A stretch of 64,000 bases of DNA, taken from an uncultured delta proteobacterium (GTDB lineage Bacteria; Desulfobacterota; Desulfobulbia; Desulfobulbales; Desulfocapsaceae). The notes beneath the pieces are model-generated. The model saw only the letters and a list, made by a program, of their open reading frames with translations. It had not been told where the DNA came from and did no database searches. Position numbers and translations under genes: made by a program. Positions 1 through 9,510 of this stretch are shown here, piece by piece. The DNA lies in NCBI GenBank assembly GCA_903875445.1, contig CAIQWD010000028.1, positions 1-64,000 on the forward strand. Reading direction: 5' to 3'. Every line of letters begins with the position of its first letter. Positions within the stretch are counted from its first letter, which is position 1.

Positions 1-353
1 AGTTGTCAAGGATCGTTCCAGTCTTTAACTTACGCTAAAAACCGCGCTGCTTTATGCCGCGAAGAGGTGTTAATTTAATCTATCAAAAACACCCTGTCAA
101 TATCTTTCTTCCCTTTCTTTCGTCCCCTTCCAACTCGAATTGAAAAAGCGATAACATCACTCATGCTCGCTCCTCCTCTCCCGCCAGGACCGCGGCAAAC
201 TACTTGAACAGTTGGGTAATGTCAACAAGAAAAATGCCGATTAAAATATTTAACCGGCAAGGGTTGCAAGTTCATCTCACAAGATAGGTGAAATATAACC
301 ATGGCAAATGGTGATTATGGGTTGTTAGATATTCATTCAGGATCTTGAAGGTC
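1..353. other. Intergenic stretch, no gene seen
   Basis: No convincing coding region, RNA gene or repeat was seen in these bases. It may contain the end of a transcription unit lying to the left of the window. Confidence 0.5.
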
Positions 354-1097
354 TTAATTCCTGCGAAGAATGCGAATAAAAATTCTGGTCAGAGATGGAT
401 GATCTTTAATGATTTTATCCAACTCGGGAGGCAGAACTTTGCTTAAATAATCATCTATCTGGCTGTATGTCATCTCCTGCATGAGGGCCTTTTCAACATT
501 TTCTAAAAACAGTGTTTGATATGTATCATTGTCGATATAGGACAGGATGCCGGATGTCGGAGACTGTTTCAAAAATTCTTCGATTCTTGCCTTAAATGAT
601 GAATTTTCGGCTTGTAAATCCTCAATATTTGCTTTCAAGAGAATACCTTCTTCTTGCAACTCCTTTATTTGGCCGTTCAGTTCCGAGTTGTTTGCCTGAA
701 GATGGATAATCTCTTGTTGCATCCGGTTTTGCTCCTCCAAATTAATTAGTGTTTCAGACCCGTATTTTTCACAGCAAGACCAGAAGGTATTCCTACAGGT
801 CAAGACGTCTTGCGATAAGTTTTTTTTTAAGTCTGAATATATTTGTGAGGCTTGTTCCGGTGAAACCATTGCTACTGCGGCGAGAAAGATGCCCACAAGC
901 AAAGTGATACTGAATCCCACTCCAATTATCAGGCCAATGACAAAGAGAATGGAATTGCCAATACCGGCAACAATGGAAAAAAAGCCTCCACCACTACTTC
1001 CACTTCCAGCGGAGGCGGCTATTGTTGCTAAAATAATAACGCCAATCAGCAGACCAGCTGATTGGAGAAGAGGGCCTCGAAATTCATTTTTTTTCAT
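354..1097 (-). CDS. Membrane-anchored coiled-coil protein of unknown function
   Basis: 247 aa. Two strongly hydrophobic segments lie near residues 8-30 and 48-78, separated by a Gly/Ser-rich loop. A charged region from about residue 100 to 180 follows, rich in Leu/Glu/Asn/Gln with heptad-like spacing (LQAENSSFKARIEEF type), which suggests a coiled coil. The C-terminus (about 185-247) is soluble and unrecognised. An AGGAG six bases before the ATG supports this start. The gene stands alone and runs in the same direction as the M48 protease upstream of it. I recognise no family; a scaffold or stress-related envelope role would be a guess. Confidence 0.75.
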   Translation of the reverse strand: MKKNEFRGPLLQSAGLLIGVIILATIAASAGSGSSGGGFFSIVAGIGNSILFVIGLIIGVGFSITLLVGIFLAAVAMVSPEQASQIYSDLKKNLSQDVLTCRNTFWSCCEKYGSETLINLEEQNRMQQEIIHLQANNSELNGQIKELQEEGILLKANIEDLQAENSSFKARIEEFLKQSPTSGILSYIDNDTYQTLFLENVEKALMQEMTYSQIDDYLSKVLPPELDKIIKDHPSLTRIFIRILRRN

Positions 1098-1245
1098 TGT
1101 ATTCTCCTGAATGCTGAAAATGTCTTGGAATTGATTGCAGAGTTATAAGAATAATAACATCTAGTCAGCAAAACGCAACTCAAGCAAACGTCCGAACCGT
1201 TTTGCCGTGCACACAAAAAAAGTAACCATCTAACTAACGATAGTG

Positions 1246-2517
1246 TCAAGATTTATCTTCACATTTGGATATGACGTGGGTTGCTTGAGATAATTTTAAG
1301 CGTTCGATTCGCTCAAGAACAGGAGGATGGCTGTAATGAAGAAAAACCATAAAGGGGTGGGGGGTAAGGTTGGTGAGATTTGTTTCACAGAGTTTTTTCA
1401 GTCCGGAAATGAGTGAGGGAACAGACCTGGTGGTTTCTGCAGCGTATGCATCGGCGGCATATTCATGCCGACGGGAAATAAAATGAAAGAGGATGGAAAC
1501 CATCAAATTTATCGGTGAGTAGAGAAAGCCGAAAAAAACAAGACTGGCATGGACCGAAAGAGTTTCCATGCCAAGGGCACGGGAAATTTCCTGGTTATTG
1601 AGGAAAAATGAAAGAAAAAAGAACATAACACCGATCTGGAGAATCGAGGCAGCCATATTTTTAGGGATATGTTGCAGTTTAAAGTGCCCCATCTCATGGG
1701 CCAAGATGGCAAGTATCTCGTGATCATGCAATTTTTCTACGAGAGTATCAAAAAAGACAATCTTTTTATATTTCCCAAAGCCGGTGAAAAAGGCATTGAC
1801 CTTCGAAGACCTTTTTGAGCCATCCATGGTAAAAATCCCTTGTACTGTGAATCGCTCCTGCAGTGCATAGTGCATGATAGTTGCATATAAAGGCCCCTCT
1901 TCCAGTCGTGAAAATTTATTGAACATCGGCATGATGAGTACAGGGGCAAGAAATTGTATCCCTAGAGAAAAGAGGATGACACCAAGCCAGCAAAATAACC
2001 AGCCGTGAGGTCCGGCATGAGTGAAAAACCACAAAATGGAGGCGAGAAGAGGTCCTCCGAGGAGAAGAACAAGTGCCAGGCCCTTGAGTATATCAAAAAT
2101 GAATGTTTGCACTGTTGTCCGGTTGAAGCCGAAACGTTCTTCGACCCTGAATGTTCTGTAAATAGTGAAGGGTAGGTCGACTAAAAATGAAAGAAACAAC
2201 AGGGAACCGATAAATAGCAGACCGATGATGGCTTCCGTGTCAGTTAGGCTTCTTGCCCAGACATCAAGAACATTGAACCCGCCACCAAGAATAAAGAGAA
2301 CGGTGAGTAGAGTTGAGGAACTGGATTGGATGACGGATAAATAGGTAAGGGTACGAGTGTAATTTTGGGATTTTTGATATGCCGAGGGAGTATAAACATC
2401 GGTAAATTCTTGTGGAATATTTGCAGAGAGAGCACGAATATTGAGTATCGATGCTGTAAGGTCAAGGAGAAAGGAAACTAAGAGTATTAAAAGAACGAAA
2501 ATCAGCCAAGTATTCAT
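1246..2517 (-). CDS. M48 family zinc metalloprotease (Ste24/CAAX protease-like)
   Basis: Integral-membrane zinc peptidase of the Ste24-like M48 family, which in bacteria generally acts in membrane protein quality control. The N-terminal half has several transmembrane segments typical of the M48 N-terminal domain. The zinc motif HEMGH lies near residue 272, and a downstream RRHEYAADAYA stretch supplies the third zinc ligand (Glu) and the conserved Asp. The open frame could begin at 2556, but the hydrophobic start MNTWLIF at 2517 fits the family N-terminus better. About 423 aa from this start, near the usual length. It is not linked functionally to the nuo genes behind it. Confidence 0.9.
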   Translation of the reverse strand: MNTWLIFVLLILLVSFLLDLTASILNIRALSANIPQEFTDVYTPSAYQKSQNYTRTLTYLSVIQSSSSTLLTVLFILGGGFNVLDVWARSLTDTEAIIGLLFIGSLLFLSFLVDLPFTIYRTFRVEERFGFNRTTVQTFIFDILKGLALVLLLGGPLLASILWFFTHAGPHGWLFCWLGVILFSLGIQFLAPVLIMPMFNKFSRLEEGPLYATIMHYALQERFTVQGIFTMDGSKRSSKVNAFFTGFGKYKKIVFFDTLVEKLHDHEILAILAHEMGHFKLQHIPKNMAASILQIGVMFFFLSFFLNNQEISRALGMETLSVHASLVFFGFLYSPINLMVSILFHFISRRHEYAADAYAAETTRSVPSLISGLKKLCETNLTNLTPHPFMVFLHYSHPPVLERIERLKLSQATHVISKCEDKS

Positions 2518-2652
2518 ATGCAAGAAGGGTGAAAATCGGCAAGTGCCACAATGCAAGGCTTATACGGTTCAGTCACGGAATTCGCCGAAGTGGAAACAGG
2601 TCCTGTTGTACTAGAAAAAATTTAGAACCTGTTGGCGGTGAAGGCAAGGGGG

Positions 2653-4065
2653 CTACATGACTGCTTGAACAGCCGTTGTAGTAAGTTCCATAAATTTGGA
2701 CGGCAGCACGCCCATTACGATAATTATCACGATGAGAAGCACAGAAAGGACATTGTTTTTTCTGCTTGAGATGATGGCACCCCGATTTTCAGAATCTGTA
2801 CAAAAAGTGACTCTGACTATGGACAAATAATAGTAAATAGCGATTGCCGTGTTGACCGCTGCCAAGATGACCAAAAGAAGATGGCCCTGCTTGAACGCCT
2901 CAACGAGCAACTGGAATTTTCCGTAAAAACCGACAAAAGGTGGAATACCGGCGAGTGCGAAGAGCCCAACAGTTAAGGTGATAGCGAGAAGGGGAGCCCG
3001 TTTATGGAGCCCGGTAAAGTCCTCAATCGCTACATTACGACCTTTATCGGAAACAGTGCAAATAACCAGAAAGCAAGCGAGATTCATAAAAACATAGCCG
3101 ATAATATAGTACATCGCTGCCGCATAGCCTGTGTTTTCCAAAGTAAGCAATCCGACGAGGACGAAACCGGCATGGGCAATACCGGAAAAACCTAAGAGTC
3201 GCTTAGCGTCTTTTTGGACAAGGGCTGAGAGGTTGCCGTAAAACATCGAGAGCAGGGCGCAAACGACAAGGATATTGACTATAACTTCGGTTTCGGTATT
3301 GATGAGAGCTACGATACGAATCAGTAGGGCAACGGCTGCAAGTTTGGGGACGGCAGCAATAAAGGCAGTGGTTTCATTGGCAGCACCTTCGTATACATCC
3401 GGTACCCAGAAGTGCAGAGGAAAGAGTGCCAGTTTGTAGAAAAATCCTGCCAGCACAAGAACAATCGCTACCACCGCGGCAGGCTGGGTGGAGGATAGAT
3501 TCAGCTTGTCAGCGATGACAAAAAGCTGAGTAGAACCCGTAAGACCAAAGATATAACTCATGCCGAACAGCATGAAGCCAGTGGCCATAACTCCAAACAA
3601 CAGATATTTTATGCCGGCCTCTACCTGTGTGCCTGCACCGCTAGCTTTGTTTCGTAGCGGCACCATGATGTAGACTGCAAAAGAGGACAATTCCAAAGAG
3701 ACAAAAATCGCAAGAAGCTCGACACTTGAAACGAGCATCATCAGACCCAAAACGGCAACAAATAAAAATAGATAGTATTCTGACTGGATTTTTTCTTTGA
3801 CGCCGGGTAGCTGGTCACTAAAGATAAGAACTATCAGTGTTGCCAGGGCAATGAGAAACTTAAAGAGCTGGGAGAAAAAATCGACACGGTATGCTTTGTA
3901 AAAGAGTTCTCCTTCACTTTTCAAACACATCAAGGTGACGAGCACTACAAGGGCGGAAAGGGCAATAGCCACATTTTTTACCTTAGCGCTGCTCGGTTCA
4001 CCTAAACTGAGGAAGAAAAAAACCAGGCCGACACCTAACAGTGTTAATTCGGGGAGGAATAGCAT
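2653..4065 (-). CDS. nuoN: NADH-quinone oxidoreductase subunit N
   Basis: Antiporter-like, proton-translocating membrane subunit of complex I. 470 aa, nearly all hydrophobic, with about 14 predicted helices. Typical motifs include ELSSFAVYIMV, the FPLHFWVPDVYEGA loop and the AGIPPFVGFYGKF motif. It is the last gene of the operon, 36 bases after nuoM, with its own ribosome binding site (AAGGGTAACACA before ATG). It begins directly at the PELTLLG segment, slightly shorter at the N-terminus than some homologues. Assignment as NuoN rather than another paralogue rests on gene order and these motifs. Confidence 0.95.
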   Translation of the reverse strand: MLFLPELTLLGVGLVFFFLSLGEPSSAKVKNVAIALSALVVLVTLMCLKSEGELFYKAYRVDFFSQLFKFLIALATLIVLIFSDQLPGVKEKIQSEYYLFLFVAVLGLMMLVSSVELLAIFVSLELSSFAVYIMVPLRNKASGAGTQVEAGIKYLLFGVMATGFMLFGMSYIFGLTGSTQLFVIADKLNLSSTQPAAVVAIVLVLAGFFYKLALFPLHFWVPDVYEGAANETTAFIAAVPKLAAVALLIRIVALINTETEVIVNILVVCALLSMFYGNLSALVQKDAKRLLGFSGIAHAGFVLVGLLTLENTGYAAAMYYIIGYVFMNLACFLVICTVSDKGRNVAIEDFTGLHKRAPLLAITLTVGLFALAGIPPFVGFYGKFQLLVEAFKQGHLLLVILAAVNTAIAIYYYLSIVRVTFCTDSENRGAIISSRKNNVLSVLLIVIIIVMGVLPSKFMELTTTAVQAVM

Positions 4066-4101
4066 TGTGTTACCCTTACGCGGTCGTTGTTAGTTATATT
4101 C

Positions 4102-5643
4102 TCACTGGAAAAGCGATCCTGCTGCTGCAATCGAATGTGCCTGATGAGCGTCAAACTGTTGAAGAAGCTGGGTTACGCTTGTATGCATCAAGTCAATAAA
4201 GGGCTGTGGGCCTAAGCCGATCCATAAAACAAAGAAGAGGAACGGTGCAAGAACGACAATCTCGCGACTGTTGAGGTCTGTTATCCATGATTGGTCAGGA
4301 TTGTTTGTGCCACCCCAAATAATTTTCTGCAGCATGCGCAACATATACGCTGCGGCGAGTACGGCGCCGGGAATTGAGGCCAGGGCCAGATAGGGAAATT
4401 TGTGGAGCACAGTGTCAAATTGAAAGGCTCCGGCGATAATCATGAATTCCCCGACGAAACTGTTGGTCCCGGGAAATCCGAAAGAAGACAGGGAGAAAAA
4501 GGCAAGAAAGGTAATATAAATCGGCATGTACTTACCCACCCCGGTAGCCGAACGTAATTCTCTGCTATGGGTTCTTTCATAGATCATACCGACGCAAAGA
4601 AATAACGCACCGGTGGTTATTCCATGATTGACCATCTGGAGAATTGCCCCTTCAATGCCTCTAATATTAAGTACGAAGATACCGAGGGTTACGAAACCCA
4701 TGTGGCCGACGGAGGAGTAGGCGATCAGCTTTTTCATATCGCTCTGAGCAAGTGCTGTAAAACCCCCATAAATAATGCCGGCGATGGAGAGCCAGAGGAC
4801 ATAGGGCATGAGGATAACCGTCGCTTCGGGGGTAATGGGTAGAGCAAAACGCAGAAAACCGTAGGTTCCCATCTTTAGCAAGATGCTGGCCAGGATTACC
4901 GAACCCGCCGTCGGCGCCTCAACATGGGCGGCCGGCAACCAGGTGTGGAAGGGAAACATCGGGACTTTGATCGCGAAAGCGAGAAAGAAAGCCAGGAAAA
5001 GATAGATCTGTGAGGTGATGGGATAGTTTTGCCACATCATGCCCGGAATGAAGAAGCTGTAGTTGTTAGTTGCGTAGAGCCAAATGATACCGACCAGCAG
5101 GAGGATTGAACCGGCAAGCGTGTAGAGGAAGAACTTGATGGAAGCATAAATTTTTCTTGGGCCGCCCCAGATCCCTATGAGGAGATACATGGGGATGAGC
5201 ATTGCCTCCCATAATATATAAAAGAGAACTAAATCAAGAGCCACAAAAACACCGATCATCGCGGTTTCCATGATCAGCAGGCAGGCCATAAAGGTTTGCA
5301 CCCTCGTTTTTATGTAGGACCATGATGCGAGAACGCATAAGGGCATGATAAGAGTCGTCAAAAGAATAAGGAGGATGGAGATGCCGTCGACCCCGATTAT
5401 GTAATTGATGTTGAAGGCTTTGATCCAGGTGTGCTGCTCAACGAACTGGAACTTGGCAGTAGTAATATCAAAACCTGCGATCAAGCGAAGGGAGAGCAGG
5501 GCCACAAGACTGGTGACAACCAGAGCGAGGTAGCGGCACAATTGCTCACTTTTTACAAAAATGAGCAGCAGGGCTCCTGCCAGCGGCAGAAATATGAGCA
5601 CACTCAGAATGGGGAAGCCGGAGTTCATCAGTAGTTGATCCAT
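4102..5643 (-). CDS. nuoM: NADH-quinone oxidoreductase subunit M
   Basis: Antiporter-like proton-pumping subunit of complex I, 513 aa, about 14 transmembrane helices. Recognisable motifs are IIGVDGISILL, the FYILWEAMLIPMYLLIG helix with the conserved glutamate, FPFHTWLPAAHVEAPT, and SSVGHMGFVTLGIF. Length matches normal NuoM. It follows the NuoL-like subunit by 28 bases and precedes nuoN, the canonical order. In the membrane arm it should lie between the NuoL-like and NuoN subunits. Confidence 0.96.
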   Translation of the reverse strand: MDQLLMNSGFPILSVLIFLPLAGALLLIFVKSEQLCRYLALVVTSLVALLSLRLIAGFDITTAKFQFVEQHTWIKAFNINYIIGVDGISILLILLTTLIMPLCVLASWSYIKTRVQTFMACLLIMETAMIGVFVALDLVLFYILWEAMLIPMYLLIGIWGGPRKIYASIKFFLYTLAGSILLLVGIIWLYATNNYSFFIPGMMWQNYPITSQIYLFLAFFLAFAIKVPMFPFHTWLPAAHVEAPTAGSVILASILLKMGTYGFLRFALPITPEATVILMPYVLWLSIAGIIYGGFTALAQSDMKKLIAYSSVGHMGFVTLGIFVLNIRGIEGAILQMVNHGITTGALFLCVGMIYERTHSRELRSATGVGKYMPIYITFLAFFSLSSFGFPGTNSFVGEFMIIAGAFQFDTVLHKFPYLALASIPGAVLAAAYMLRMLQKIIWGGTNNPDQSWITDLNSREIVVLAPFLFFVLWIGLGPQPFIDLMHTSVTQLLQQFDAHQAHSIAAAGSLFQ

Positions 5644-5671
5644 TACCAGTGATCCTTGAATTCAATAGGGT

Positions 5672-7462
5672 TTATAGGCAGACATAGGAAATGAGAAGAA
5701 TGGCGGCAAAGGTGACCGAGAAATAAATTGTCTGCTGGATATGCCCCTTCTGTAATACGACGGTAATTCTTCGACCGCAAGCCTGCACACATCTGGCAGT
5801 GCCATCGACAACGCCATCTATCCCATGCCAGTCGAACCACGACCAGAATTTGGCGATGATCATCAGTGAGTAGAGTCCGACTACCCGGTAGGCAGATCCC
5901 CAGGCGGTGTCAACCCATTGGATGGGATTCTGGGCGAGCCAGAGGAAACCACGACCAGCCATCCGGTAAAACCAGTCAAGGTCGAGGCTGATGGAGGCCT
6001 TTGCACCCAGTTTATGTTTAAGGAAAATAAAGGCGAGTGCGGTGAACGCCAGGATTTGCAGAGTCTCGCTCAGGTGATAAGCCCCGTAGGGATGGTAGGC
6101 GACCTCTGGGTTCGGCAACATAGAATAAAGAAATGGAAGATAGCAGCCGACTAGAAGGCATAAAAATGCAGCGGCAGCCATGGCCATATGCATATTCCAT
6201 GGTGGATCTGCGGCTTTCTCGCGAGTCTCAGTACTGCATCGATCCTCACCAAAAAAGATTAGATAGGGAAGTCGCAGTCCTGCAACCAGGAAGGTACCTA
6301 TGGAGACCAGGGTAAGGAGAAAGCCGGCTACCATAAAGTGCGACTCAAAACTTGCCGTTATAATCATTGATTTGGAGACGAAACCGGAAAAGAACGGAAA
6401 GGCTGAAACGGAGATTCCGCCGATCACCATAAAAAATAAGGTGTTGGGCATTTTTCGGTAAAGACCGCCAAGTTCTGTAAATTTGCTTTTTCCGGTACTG
6501 TGGATTACTGCTCCAGCGGCCATAAACAAAAGGCCTTTATAAAGGATGTGGGCGAAGGCGTGGGCACAGGTACCATTGATGGCAAGAGCTGTGCCGATAC
6601 CGACTCCGGCTACCATGTAACCAACCTGGCTGACAATTTCCCAGCCGAGCAATTTACGAATATCGTTTTCCATCATGGCATAAATAATCCCGTAGATTGC
6701 CATGATCACACCCAGCACAATGAGAATATCAAAACCGGCAAATCCCCGAGCCAGGGTATAAACTGCCGTCTTGGTGGTAAAAGCACACATGAAGACAGAC
6801 CCGGTAACCGTTGCTTTGCTGTAGGCATCAGGCAACCAGGAATGCAGCGGCGGGACTGCAGCATTGAGCATCAGGCCGGCCATAATCAACCAGGTAAACA
6901 GTTGGGTGTTTTGTTGATCAAGCTGGACGAAGGAAAGGTCGCCGGTTGCTTGGTAGCGGAGGACGAACCCGAGCAGCAGGAGAACGCCACCGAAGGTGTG
7001 GACAAGGAGATACCGGTATCCGGCGGCAAGGGCACCTTTATCGGTATTGAACCAGATCAGGAAGGTTGAGGCGAAAGCCATAATTTCCCAGAACAGAAAA
7101 AGAACCAGATAATCACCGCTGTAGATTACTCCGAGGCTACCGGCCACATAGAACCAGGCGGCTATATGCTGCCAGTTATCTCGGACATGAAGCCCGTAGA
7201 CAGTGCCGATGATCGCCATAAGGGCCATGATGAACCCGAAGATCATCGAGAGATTATCGACCCGGCCAAAGGTGAGGGTCCATTTGTCCATAAAAAGGAC
7301 GACTCCATGCACACCGGGATGCCAGTTGAGATAGATTACATCTAAAAAGGTCAGGAGAGGCACGCTACAGAGATAGAGTTTTCGAAACGGCTCTTTGATA
7401 CATGGCAGGAGCAGGGCGCCACATATCAATATCAGGGCCGGATGAATGAAACTAGTCGTCAT
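5672..7462 (-). CDS. nuoL: NuoL-like antiporter subunit of complex I
   Basis: 596 aa membrane protein of the NuoL/MrpA family. The core has the antiporter motifs LFLFWEIMAFASTFLIW (conserved glutamate), PPLHSWLPDAYSKATV and EIVSQVGYMVAGV. The C-terminus carries an extra segment with FDWHGIDGVVDG and QKGHIQQTIYF, which resembles the NuoL region leading into the long lateral helix and its anchor. This favours it as the distal NuoL. Its ATG lies inside the end of the small upstream gene (11-base overlap), implying translational coupling. It is the second NuoL/MrpD-type gene in this operon; which of the two is distal is inferred. Confidence 0.85.
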   Translation of the reverse strand: MTTSFIHPALILICGALLLPCIKEPFRKLYLCSVPLLTFLDVIYLNWHPGVHGVVLFMDKWTLTFGRVDNLSMIFGFIMALMAIIGTVYGLHVRDNWQHIAAWFYVAGSLGVIYSGDYLVLFLFWEIMAFASTFLIWFNTDKGALAAGYRYLLVHTFGGVLLLLGFVLRYQATGDLSFVQLDQQNTQLFTWLIMAGLMLNAAVPPLHSWLPDAYSKATVTGSVFMCAFTTKTAVYTLARGFAGFDILIVLGVIMAIYGIIYAMMENDIRKLLGWEIVSQVGYMVAGVGIGTALAINGTCAHAFAHILYKGLLFMAAGAVIHSTGKSKFTELGGLYRKMPNTLFFMVIGGISVSAFPFFSGFVSKSMIITASFESHFMVAGFLLTLVSIGTFLVAGLRLPYLIFFGEDRCSTETREKAADPPWNMHMAMAAAAFLCLLVGCYLPFLYSMLPNPEVAYHPYGAYHLSETLQILAFTALAFIFLKHKLGAKASISLDLDWFYRMAGRGFLWLAQNPIQWVDTAWGSAYRVVGLYSLMIIAKFWSWFDWHGIDGVVDGTARCVQACGRRITVVLQKGHIQQTIYFSVTFAAILLISYVCL

Positions 7463-7706
7463 AGTAATCCTCTCGGGTCATGATTCCACTGTTGCCAAAC
7501 CACTTGGCGAAGAAGATGAGCACAAGGCAGGCGAGAAGGGTGAAAATCGCCCAGAAACCTGGGATGTGTGCTTCCATCCATGTGTGCGCATGGCTGGTGT
7601 CGACACCAACAATGGTCCATACCAGCATGACGGCAACGGCAATGGCGCTGAGCACCTTCACTGTTTGCAGTCGCTCTTGTAGGTAATCGATGAGTTGCGT
7701 AATCAT
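7452..7706 (-). CDS. Small two-helix membrane protein within the nuo operon
   Basis: 84 aa from the ATG at 7706, which overlaps the TGA of the preceding antiporter gene in an ATGA junction; an upstream start at 7775 lies inside that gene and is unlikely. Two hydrophobic segments (about residues 18-37 and 48-69) flank a short His-containing loop, and the tail is acidic (EDYYDD). It overlaps the next gene as well, so it is translated as part of the antiporter block. I do not recognise it as any core complex I subunit. Position suggests an accessory or spacer helix pair associated with the extra antiporter subunit; that is inference. Confidence 0.8.
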   Translation of the reverse strand: MITQLIDYLQERLQTVKVLSAIAVAVMLVWTIVGVDTSHAHTWMEAHIPGFWAIFTLLACLVLIFFAKWFGNSGIMTREDYYDD

Positions 7707-9181
7707 CCTGTCACCACCTTTACAAAATGCATCATAAAACCTGGAAAAATCCCAATTATTATAGATATTAAACAAGCAATAAGTATTGGGATTAACATAG
7801 CGAGAGGAGCCTCTTTAATTCCCACAAAGGGTTCGCCAACTGGGCGTTTACCAAAAAATGCCTTGTAGGTTATAGGGGCAAAGTAAGCAGCGTTGAGCAT
7901 AGTACTGGTAATAAGGATAAGGAGTATGCCCATCTGATGTGCCTGTACCGAGCCGACAAGGAGATTCCATTTGGTGATGAAGCCGGCAACCGGCGGAGCG
8001 CCGATCATGCTCAGCGAAGCAATGGCAAATGCCCCGAAGGTAAAGGGCATGGTTTTGCCGAGGCCCTCCATTTCCGAGATATTTTTCTTATGGGTTGCCA
8101 CATAGATTGCGCCGGCACAGAAGAACAGGGTAATTTTGGAAAAGCCATGGTTGACGATATGGATCAAGCCGCCTTGAATGCCCGGCTCGGTGAGGAGCGC
8201 CACACCCATTATGATGTATGACAGTTGGCTGACGGTGGAATAGGCTAGTCGAGCCTTAAGGTTATCTTTCGAAAGGGCGATTATCGAGGCGGCAATGACT
8301 GTAAAACCAACAAAGTAGGCGGTCGGGATACCAAGATTGAGAGCATGCATGGTATCGGTACCAAAAACGTACAACATGACCCTGGTGGTACAGAAAACAC
8401 CAACCTTGACTACTGCCACGGCATGGAGTAGGGCGGAGACCGGTGTGGGTGCAACCATTGCTCCCGGCAACCAATGGTGGAAAGGCATGATGCCGTTTTT
8501 GGCAAAACCGAAAATGCAAAAGATATAGAGCATGATGACCAGCGTCGAGTTGACCCCCTGGGGAAAAATGCCGGTGGTGATTTGTGGGGCAAAATCCAAG
8601 GTGCCGGTCAGGACGTAAATGAGGATCATCGCCGGCAAGAGAAAGGCCTTAGCGGTAGCGGTCAGGTAAACGAGATACTTTCTTCCGCCATTGTAACCCT
8701 CATCATCCTGATGGTGCGCAACCAAAGGATAAGTGCAGACGGAGACAATCTCGTAGAAGAGATACATGGTAAAGAGATTGTCCGAAAAAGCCACTCCTAT
8801 GGCGCCGAAGATAGCGAGAGCAAAACAGGCATTAAACCGAGTTTGCGCGTGTTCTTTAAGCGTTCGCATGTAACCCATGGAATAGAAAACGGCAATCGTC
8901 CACAGTGATGAGGCGACGAGGGCGAAGATCATCGACATCGAATCGGCACGCAAGGTCACAGAAACCCCGGGCAGGATGGTGAACATGTGAAATATGAGAG
9001 TCTTGCCGTGCCATACCGCCGGAACCATCGAGCCGACAACCAGCAAAAGAAGAATTGAGGAAACGCAAGAAATCCCTTCCCTGATGTTTTCCTTGTCCCC
9101 CTTAATCATCACTCCAAGTGTACCGATAAGTGGGATGAGCAGAGCTAAAAGCAATTTATAATCCATTCCCGATGGCTCCAT
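7703..9181 (-). CDS. Additional MrpD/NuoN-like antiporter subunit in the nuo operon
   Basis: 492 aa, about 14 transmembrane helices, of the proton-conducting antiporter family shared by NuoL/M/N and MrpA/D. Motifs: MYLFYEIVSVCTYPLVA with the conserved glutamate, MPFHHWLPGAMVAPTPVSALLHA, and YSTVSQLSYIIMGVAL. It lacks the long NuoL-type C-terminal extension. It sits directly after nuoK (2-base gap), where nuoL normally is, and is followed by a second NuoL-like gene, so the operon encodes four antiporter subunits rather than three. An internal ATG at 9166 with GGAG before it is an alternative start. Confidence 0.9.
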   Translation of the reverse strand: MEPSGMDYKLLLALLIPLIGTLGVMIKGDKENIREGISCVSSILLLLVVGSMVPAVWHGKTLIFHMFTILPGVSVTLRADSMSMIFALVASSLWTIAVFYSMGYMRTLKEHAQTRFNACFALAIFGAIGVAFSDNLFTMYLFYEIVSVCTYPLVAHHQDDEGYNGGRKYLVYLTATAKAFLLPAMILIYVLTGTLDFAPQITTGIFPQGVNSTLVIMLYIFCIFGFAKNGIMPFHHWLPGAMVAPTPVSALLHAVAVVKVGVFCTTRVMLYVFGTDTMHALNLGIPTAYFVGFTVIAASIIALSKDNLKARLAYSTVSQLSYIIMGVALLTEPGIQGGLIHIVNHGFSKITLFFCAGAIYVATHKKNISEMEGLGKTMPFTFGAFAIASLSMIGAPPVAGFITKWNLLVGSVQAHQMGILLILITSTMLNAAYFAPITYKAFFGKRPVGEPFVGIKEAPLAMLIPILIACLISIIIGIFPGFMMHFVKVVTG

Positions 9182-9183
9182 GA

Positions 9184-9510
9184 CTAACCTTTAAGTTGGG
9201 CGGTATCTTCCGCATCGATCGATTTAAAGTGACCATAGACGGCAATGATGATACTCAGACCGATGGCGGCTTCCGCGGCGGCAATGGCCATAATGAACAG
9301 GGTAAAAACTTGTCCGGTTACCGGGTCCGGTGCGGTGAATCTGTTGAATGCCATGAAATTGACGGATGAACCGGCGAGAATCAGTTCTGCGGCGATAAGC
9401 ATACCGATCAGGGTGCGGCGGGTGACCATGCCGTATATTCCCATGCCGAAAAGCACCGCTCCTATGATGAGGTAGGTGTTCAGCACATTGTAGAGGCCCA
9501 AGAGTGACAT
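9184..9510 (-). CDS. nuoK: NADH-quinone oxidoreductase subunit K
   Basis: 108 aa small membrane subunit (MrpC-like) of complex I with three hydrophobic helices. Seen: the GMYGMVTRR-type start of the first loop (GIYGMVTRRTLIGMLIAAELIL), where the glutamate in AELIL corresponds to the conserved proton-path residue, and a second glutamate in AIAAAEAAIGLSI. Its start overlaps the stop of nuoJ by one base. Length is normal for the family. Confidence 0.96.
   Translation of the reverse strand: MSLLGLYNVLNTYLIIGAVLFGMGIYGMVTRRTLIGMLIAAELILAGSSVNFMAFNRFTAPDPVTGQVFTLFIMAIAAAEAAIGLSIIIAVYGHFKSIDAEDTAQLKG

Noticed and set aside
6500-7069. 189-codon plus-strand frame inside the NuoL-like gene
   Set aside because: Antisense to a multi-helix subunit; its Gly/Lys/Glu-rich reading is an artefact of the complement of hydrophobic codons.
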